DNA of 64,000 nucleotides from Saccharum officinarum (lineage: Eukaryota > Streptophyta > Magnoliopsida > Poales > Poaceae): positions 16,287,381 through 16,351,380 of the forward strand of contig CM036221.1 in NCBI GenBank assembly GCA_020631735.1, in the 5' to 3' direction. The stretch's first letter is position 1; every line of letters begins with the position of its first letter. Below are positions 57,906-64,000 of the stretch, piece after piece. The notes below the pieces were generated by a model. That model saw only the letters and a list, made by a program, of their open reading frames with translations. It did not search any database and was not told where the DNA came from. A program made the position numbers and the translations under genes.

Positions 57906-58789
57906 CCCCAGTATAGCTGTACTGGTGGCCACCAATACTGTTTTGGGCTTTTATTAGGGGCGTTACTCCAGCAGTTCCCCAATACTCGTCACCAATACAC
58001 AGTGGACCCTACTTGTTAGTTTATTTTTTTCGTCCTTTCCTCTCCCATTCGTCCTCCATGCGTCACATGGCCATGGCCGCTGTGGGTGCGCTGCCGGCGA
58101 CGAGGTCCTGCAGGCGCCAAAAGCGGTAGTCCTCCCTGGTGGAGGTGGAATTTGGAAACCCCGCTGCAGCCAGGGGATCCAGTGACGGAGATGGAGTTCG
58201 CCATGGTTGTCTCGGCGCACGAGGTGGAACCCCCGGAGGAGGAGGTCCCGGAGTAGGACGCCGCCTTGTCGTGGTCCTCCCTCCTCCCTCTCGCGAGCAC
58301 AGCACAACCAAGGTGCATGTCCTCCCTCCTCTTGCATCGCGAGCACAGCCATCGGCCACCGCGGCCATGGCCGCCATCGCCATTGGTTTGGGAGGTTTCC
58401 TTCGTCGTCCTGCCGATTCAAGAGAAAGACGCGCAAGATCTGATTTGATTCGGAAGCCAAGACGACCTGCCCCTGGATCACGAGGCCGTGACCTACCATC
58501 ACCATCCCCGGCCGCGGCGTCCCGTTCTCCCCCGGCCATGGCCGCGAGCTCCCCGACGGATGCGCTGAGGACGAAGAAGCAGACAACCGACAGTTAGGAT
58601 GGGCCCCACTGTATTGGGGGAGATGCAACTCCCCCTTCATTTGAGGAGAGATGGAGTGTTTTTTTGGTGGCCACCGAAAAAGGGAAGGTTATTGGGGACT
58701 GCTGGAGAAGAAAAAGTGAGCCACCTCCTCAATAACACAGTTTTTATAAGGATTGGGAGTATTATTGGAGGATTGCTACAGATGTTCTA
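57906..58789. mobile_element. Putative TIR element with GC-rich cargo, splitting unit C
   Basis: Facing motifs are present near the ends: ctccagcagttccccaat at 57971 and attggggactgctggag at 58693, with ggtggccacc at 57924 and 58660. The cargo (58050-58600) is open in several frames on both strands, Arg/Pro/Gly/Ala-rich, with no recognised domain. The outer boundary near 58790 carries gctacagatgttctaagcc, similar in type to the 50643 element. The class is uncertain. Confidence 0.5.
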
Positions 58790-59035
58790 AGCCTCCGGTG
58801 TGTGAGAGATATTATATAAGCGTGTCTTGTGTGTGTGCGCGCGCGTGCAAGGAATTATATTAATGTAAGCTCTACCCTTTTTAACAAAGCTGAGAGCAGA
58901 TATTTTATATACTCACATATAATACATTTACCAGCAGGTGTCGTCCAAGCCATCACATGGGAGAGCTTTCTTGTGTAGGCCAACGGTCGGTGGCCATCAC
59001 CCATGACATCTCATTTCCCGTAAAACTGGAATGTT

Positions 59036-59589
59036 TTGTACCAATTGATTACACCATTCGTCTACTAATTTTTTAGTATCTAGCTAAGCATAGGGTTCGT
59101 TCCTCCTTAGTATAATCAATCTTTTCGTCCTCTACAATCTAAAAATATATGGATCATATTGTACCAAACTTTATGGTAACAATGATATAAGGAAAAAAAA
59201 ATGATGTGCGTTCGATTTACATTTCTACTCCCTAGATTCTACCCTGTTTCAATCTTCGGACTGTTAAAAAATTGCTCTGTCTTCAATGCAGTGATTTTGT
59301 TTATCGAACATCTACTCCAAGTCTATACCTAATATTTAAAAGAGAAAATTTCTGTGTTTTTTTTTGTGTTTCCGTCCTTTTTCTGTCTGCCGCCCCACTC
59401 CGTAACCATCTCCACTCCGAAATAAACCAGAGTTCCTCCGGGGCCCCAAATCTATAATGAAGCTTTTCCAAATCTGCAAGCAAGGCAAGAGAGCAAACCG
59501 AGACTGAACCTGTAGATCATGAAATCGTAGCAATATAATACAACACGGGCAATCCAAATCGAATACAAGTACACACCAGACCGAGCCGC
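59036..59589. other. AT-rich intergenic DNA
   Basis: No gene is recognised. The minus-strand ORFs around 59301-59557 are short and lack a domain. The stretch ggccccaaatctataatgaagc (in part, 59440-59463) looks like an end of a common grass DNA element, unplaced. Confidence 0.35.
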
Positions 59590-59960
59590 GCGACGACGCG
59601 GACGATGGGACGCGGAGCTACCGGAGCGGGCAGATGCCGCGGCGTCGGGACGTGGTCACGCGGAGCTGCCGGAGCGGCGCAGCAACGGGAGTCGTCGAGG
59701 CCATGAGGCGCGCAACTACGCAGACGCCAAGGCGCGGAGCTACCGGAGCGGGCAGATGCCGGGGCGTCGGGACGCGGCCGCGGGGAGCTGTCGGAGCGGC
59801 GCAGCAACGGGAGTCGTCGAGGCCATGAGCCGCGCGACGACGTGGACACCGGGGCGCAGAGCTACCGGAACGGGCAGATGCCGGGGCGTCGGGGTGCAGC
59901 CGCACGGAGTTGCCGGAGCGGGAGGACGCTGGGGCGTGGCCGTGTAGAGGTGCCGGAGCG
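59590..59960. repeat. GC-rich minisatellite, 122 bp x 3
   Basis: Landmark gagctaccgga.cgggcagatg recurs at about 59614, 59736 and 59858, a 122-bp period. Because 122 is not a multiple of three, the ORFs seen on both strands cycle through frames and are not coding evidence. Confidence 0.9.
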
Positions 59961-60482
59961 GGCGAACATCGAGGAAGCCGCAGCACGGGAGCACATCGAA
60001 GGCTCGAACTCCAGTTCTGTAGCTCTGGAGGCAGCAGCAACCTCTGTAGCTCCAGCCTCCAGCCCATCAATTGGAGTCTCGGCCGTGCGCTCCATCTAGC
60101 AGCCGGAGTCCTGGCTTCCCACAGACGGTGCCAGCCTGCTAGGACTCCAGGACGCGCGCGCCGTCCAGCGACCCCTAGCTCCCCGCAAGGCGTTGGTAGC
60201 TTCGGCATCCGGCCGTCACAGTTGACACTCGGCAGGTTAGGGTGCAAAGAAGCTAGCCGGCACCATCCTCTCTTCCATCTACGACAAGTGGGCGTGGGCG
60301 CATGGCTACTGCAGTGCCGATGCTACTGCTGGGAGACCTGGGTGTGGCGGTGGGGCTTGGGAGTGGAGGGACGGACCGGAAGGCTAAGAACAAGACAATG
60401 AAAGGATAATGTTAGAGTTAGCTAGCTTATATATGTATGACATGAATTAGGCCTTCACGGCCTCTCTGGGCTGATAGGCCTA
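59961..60482. other. GC-rich non-repetitive tail of the minisatellite region
   Basis: Several overlapping ORFs (for example 59910-60401 plus, 59618-60247 minus) without a recognised domain. I make no gene call. Confidence 0.35.
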
Positions 60483-60725
60483 GGCCTTGTTCACTTCCCC
60501 TCCCAACCCAAAATATTTCCTCTTCCACCCATCACATCAAATCTTTCGACGCATGCATGGAGTATTAAATGTAGGTAAAAAAGATAACTAATTGCATAGT
60601 TTGTCTGTAAATATCGGGACGAATCTTTTGAGCCTAGTTAGTCCATAATTGGACAAATTTTGCTAAATAACAACGAAAGATGCTACAGTAACTTTTCAGC
60701 TACTTTTCGCGAAGTGAACACACCC
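60483..60725. mobile_element. Tourist-like MITE (same subfamily as 7362-7605)
   Basis: Ends are ggccttgttcacttcccc and gaagtgaacacacccc. Target duplication is cta (60480-60482, 60726-60728). It is highly similar to the MITE in tandem unit I. Confidence 0.92.
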
Positions 60726-61131
60726 CTAGCAACTTTTCTTTTGTATATACATGCTGTGGTCTCTTTAGGCCTAGCAACTTCATTCAACGTCGCCTCTCTC
60801 TCTGTGTGTGTGGAGGGTTTTTTTTTCTTAGTTCCGTTCTGGAGTTTTTTTTTCTAGCTTAGTGTCCATTCTCTCTAATGCACATCTGGATAGAAGCCCA
60901 ATTCATATAGATATTAGGATACCGGAGATGGATGGTTTAGAGGCTCTGAATAATTCCTTTTAGAGCTTGTTCAAAATTATGCAACGACAAATTTATTCGG
61001 GATCTTTCTGCCGTTAATAAAAACCAGTTTTGATCATTTATGATTTTATATTGACAAAATAAATCTATATAATTATGAGTTGTTACGATTAGTGTTTGTA
61101 TCTCTCCCGTTGCAACGCACGGGCATATTTG
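60726..61131 (+). mobile_element. Possible Helitron 3'-end remnant
   Basis: Near 61108-61125 the hairpin sequence cccgttgcaacgcacggg occurs in plus orientation, identical to the hairpin of the 9631-13443 Helitron, followed by catatttgcaagt where CTAG would be expected. The body upstream is AT-rich and non-coding, and the 5' end was not found. Confidence 0.4.
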
Positions 61132-62696
61132 CAAGTAACCATAAAATGCTAACCTCTCCAAGATCCATTGCTTCTATTGTATACACATGGTATTTAGATA
61201 CCCTTTTCTTGTAGGAGAAGGATGTAATTAATCAGCGGCTGTGCATGTCGTCCTAATGGTAATTCTTGGTACCCGATGGTGGGCCGCCTGCGCTAGCCCA
61301 ATGATCGCCTCTCAAAAAAAAATCAGGCTGAAGCGATGGCTGGTGTAGTCTTATCCATTCGGGCAAGCTAGCCTTATCCATTCGAGCAAGCTAGCCTCAT
61401 CCATTATTCACCAAGCCAGGAGGTGGGCGAGATGCTGACCCAGCTCACGGTAGCTGCTGCTGTGGCGAATCGGAGATTCGGTGGTGTGGGGTCAGCGATG
61501 CTGCCGCACAGTCAACGTCATCCACCTCGCGCACGGCAGCACATCTCCATTCCCCAGCGCCGCGATGGCAGGGATATAGCGGCCGCCCTCAGGCAACCAT
61601 TGCGCTTCCGGCGTCTGGCTGCCGGCTTGCGGCCCGCAGCTCAAACAACCACTGTGCTTCCTGTGACTGGCTGCTGGCACGCAAGCAAGGCGACGACAGC
61701 TCCGAGGCCCGATCACGTGGGAAGAAATGGTGGCTCCGGAGGCCCGCGTGTGAGCGGGGGGAGTGGTGTGTGGGAGATGAGCACGATGACAGCCGCGCTG
61801 CCGCGCGGGAGGGAGGCAAGGGTGGCATAGCATGGAGCTGGCAATCCGTCATCGCCTTCTAGAGTGCGTGGACCGCCGCGGCCTTCTCCACCAGACCTGT
61901 CGTGCCTTCTCCACCAGAGTAGCGAGCTTTACATCGGTATGGTGAACGCCACACACTGATGAGCCTCCATTCCGAAACAACAAGGAAATATTGAGTTGAA
62001 GGTGCATGTTGCAAGCTCATGTTTCAAATGTTTTAGATGTTTCAGAGGTACGTTGCAAGTGTTTTCATGCGGATGTTGCAAAAGTAGATCGGGATGTTGC
62101 ACATGTTGCAATGGTTGTACACGTATGTTAGAAGCTTTTGTTCCCAATGTTTGATTTGTGTTTTTTCCAGACATATGTTACAAGTGTGCTTATTTGGATG
62201 TTGCATATATTTCACACATATGTTGCAATTGTTTTATCTGGATGTTGCGTATGTTTTACAATAGTTTTAATGTGTTTTTGCAAGTGTTTCAGATGTATTT
62301 TTAAGTGTTTCATCTGCCTTCAGACGTATGTTGCAATTGTTGTATCTAGATGTTTCAAAAGTAGATCGGTGTTGCATCTTGCTCCTCACTTTCTGCTGCC
62401 TTGCCTCGGTGTTTCCTCCTCCTCCCGGCGCTGGCTGGGCATCCGCTGCCCCCTTCCCCTCTTTCTCGATGCTGGTGACGTTCGGGACGGCATGGGCCCC
62501 ACGTGGACGCGCGAAACGGCTGTAGGCACGGGTGTTCGGATGCCCCGTCTGTCTGGACGTCCGGGCGCCTAACGCACCCTGCAAACAAGACATCATTCGG
62601 TACCCCTCTGATCTTAGTCGTCGTGATGCATCAAACATCCGGCTTCCACCAGTAGCTCCAACTGAACGCCCCGCCACCCCTAACCCATTTCACTTG
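61132..62696. repeat. Unclassified repeat region rich in atgttgcaa motifs
   Basis: 61985-62375 contains more than ten variants of 'atgttgca' or 'gtttca' spaced about 20-45 bp, ending gtttcaaaagtagatcgg, a family I recognise as common in grass genomes but cannot class. 61420-61900 is GC-rich with low-complexity ORFs on both strands. 62380-62690 includes GC-rich DNA and the left flank of the next element. No gene is supported. Confidence 0.5.
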
Positions 62697-63944
62697 GGGC
62701 GTGATTGGTTCTCTTCACTGGGCAGCTAGTCCAGCATGCTGAGAGCTTGGCTCTCGCGGACCCGGTCCTTTGCATGCAGTCATTTGTTTGGTTCGCGTTT
62801 CCATCCGGCCAGTCTTGTCACGGAAACTGATTGGTTCATTGGTTTTTTGCATGCCTCGTGAGTCGTGACGCACTAGAGAGGGCCGAGCGCGCAACTTGGG
62901 CCGAGCGAGCCAGGCCCGCCGGAAACGAAGCCTCTCTACGCCCGCGGCGTGTTTGAAAGAGTGGCCCATCGGCCTGGCTGCGCCCATGGCGTGCAACAGC
63001 CTATGTTTGATAGCTCGGGCCCACCAGCTCGCTGCCGTGCAAATTGCCTTCTCTCTCTTGGCTCCTAGGAAACGAGATGAAGGTCCGTTTCCTGGCGGTC
63101 CGGCTCGCTTGAGCGCTGGAGCGCACACTCGAGTCATCTCCGCTCACCTCCCGCAGCTGTGCACGCCTTTGCATGCCGTTCACACTCACCGCCGCCGCTA
63201 CGGCCAAGCCAGTGCGGGCAGGCGTGCCGCGTCGTTGGCTGCTTGCCCTTCTTGGTGAGTGTGGGTGCCGTGGCCGCCGCTGCGGCAGCGGGGGACGATG
63301 GCGAGGACCCTGCTGCCTCTTTGCGCCCACCAGTCACCAGTGGCGCCAAGCCTCCGAGCACACGAGGTAGAAGACGACGCCAGCAACAGCTCCCAGGCTC
63401 CCGCTCCTAGGCTCCACGGCCGAGTGGCATGCAGGTGACGGCAGTGGTGCTCCCAGGCTCAGCATCGGGCCTCCGTTAGCGGCTCCGCCTCCCGCTCCTG
63501 GATCCCGCCGTTACCGACTTCGAGCTAAGTCACGGTGGTGCTCGTCCTACGTGTTTCTCACCGCCGCCCAGGTGGCCCAGCCGGTGCCTACCAACTGCTC
63601 GATGGAATGCCAACCAGAGAAGAGGGGAGGTAAAGTCACCCTATTCCAGAGGCAAGGTCACCGTATCCATCTGTACATCCTATCAAACACAATCCCAACC
63701 CCGTCTGGCTCGAAAGAAACATGAGAATCAAACAAGCAAGGTTTCACCATGCGATCCGAACTTAAGCTGGCCTAAGCCAGGCTAGCCGGCCGGGCCGGGC
63801 AGGAGCAAGAAATCAAACACGCCCTCCGCATTCCTACCGAGCCTGGCTGGGAGTCTCCTTTTGCATCTGGCGGGACAGCCCAAAGCCAAGACCAGGACAC
63901 CAAACGGGCCAGGTATGCCCACATCCGGGCTACCAATCACGCCC
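62697..63944. mobile_element. TIR element (1248 bp) with GC-rich interior
   Basis: Inverted ends are gggcgtgattggtt and accaatcacgccc; target duplication is ttg (62694-62696, 63945-63947). The interior (62880-63620) is GC-rich with overlapping ORFs but no recognised transposase. The 3-bp duplication suggests PIF/Harbinger, inferred. Confidence 0.78.
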
Positions 63945-64000
63945 TTGATGGAAGACCAGACTCCTTCCTTGTCGTCGATGCATCGGGTTGCAACCGAAGA

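Larger units (their letters stand above)
55690..59035. repeat. Tandem repeats of the last exon, 3' UTR and downstream region (three units)
   Basis: Unit A (55690-56372) contains the real exon 2. Unit B (56373-57020) contains a degenerate copy. Unit C (57683-57905 plus 58790-59035) lacks the exon and is split by an insertion. Shared blocks are aatcaaa..agtag..ctggagt, atataagcaaat, ggaatt.tattaatgtaagct, aacaaagctgag, and ggtgtcgtccaagc.atcacat. Unit length without insertions is about 650-680 bp. Confidence 0.88.

Noticed and set aside
61492..61852. GC-rich ORFs of 87-135 aa on both strands
   Set aside because: No recognisable domain; overlapping open frames on both strands in a repeat-rich interval.

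Overview
The window looks like nuclear DNA from a panicoid grass, probably Andropogoneae (sorghum, Miscanthus or sugarcane type). This is inferred from very dense Tourist-like and Stowaway-like MITEs, CACTA elements with 'tttactcccggttgg' or 'tcactgccggtt' subterminal repeats, GC-rich exons beside AT-rich intergenic DNA, GT-AG introns and TATA boxes. I see no bacterial-style genes, operons, CRISPR, rRNA or convincing tRNA. Only three loci look like intact host genes: two copies of an alanine-rich repeat protein (13558-14319 and 31954-32502) and a two-exon gene resembling DUF1685 proteins (53103-55774).

Layout. 1-2970: decayed, 3'-truncated Ty3/gypsy retrotransposon. 2972-12999: tandem array with a 4679-bp unit made of host flank plus most of a Helitron. 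The complete Helitron (9631-13443, minus strand, carrying a captured gene fragment) ends 12 bp upstream of the TATA box of alanine-rich gene A. 13456-18712: gene A and its downstream flank, split by a MITE pair and a truncated LINE. 18713-21596: nested MITEs. 21597-21957: a 3' fragment (copy C) of the alanine-rich gene. 21967-28018: small DNA elements and a broken MULE transposase gene interrupted by a solo LTR. 28860-39845: alanine-rich gene B with its flanks, split downstream by a 6.07-kb CACTA element that carries host exons and an Ulp1-like fragment. 39848-41166: MITEs. 42050-44392: hAT transposase pseudogene. 44875-49437: second tandem segmental duplication, with four elements in copy 1 only. 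50643-52106: Harbinger-like element. 52906-55774: the DUF1685-like gene. 55690-59035: tandem copies of its last exon and 3' region. 59040-64000: GC-rich minisatellite, a MITE and unclassified elements.

A useful property of the window is that its own duplications supply empty sites. Comparing duplicated segments gives exact termini and target-site duplications (TSDs) for the Helitron, both CACTA elements and several MITEs, approximate ends for the LINE, and an order of events: duplication first, then many insertions. Gene A, fragment C and gene B share flanks and appear to be a local triplication later inflated by transposons. All homology calls were made by eye, without database searches.
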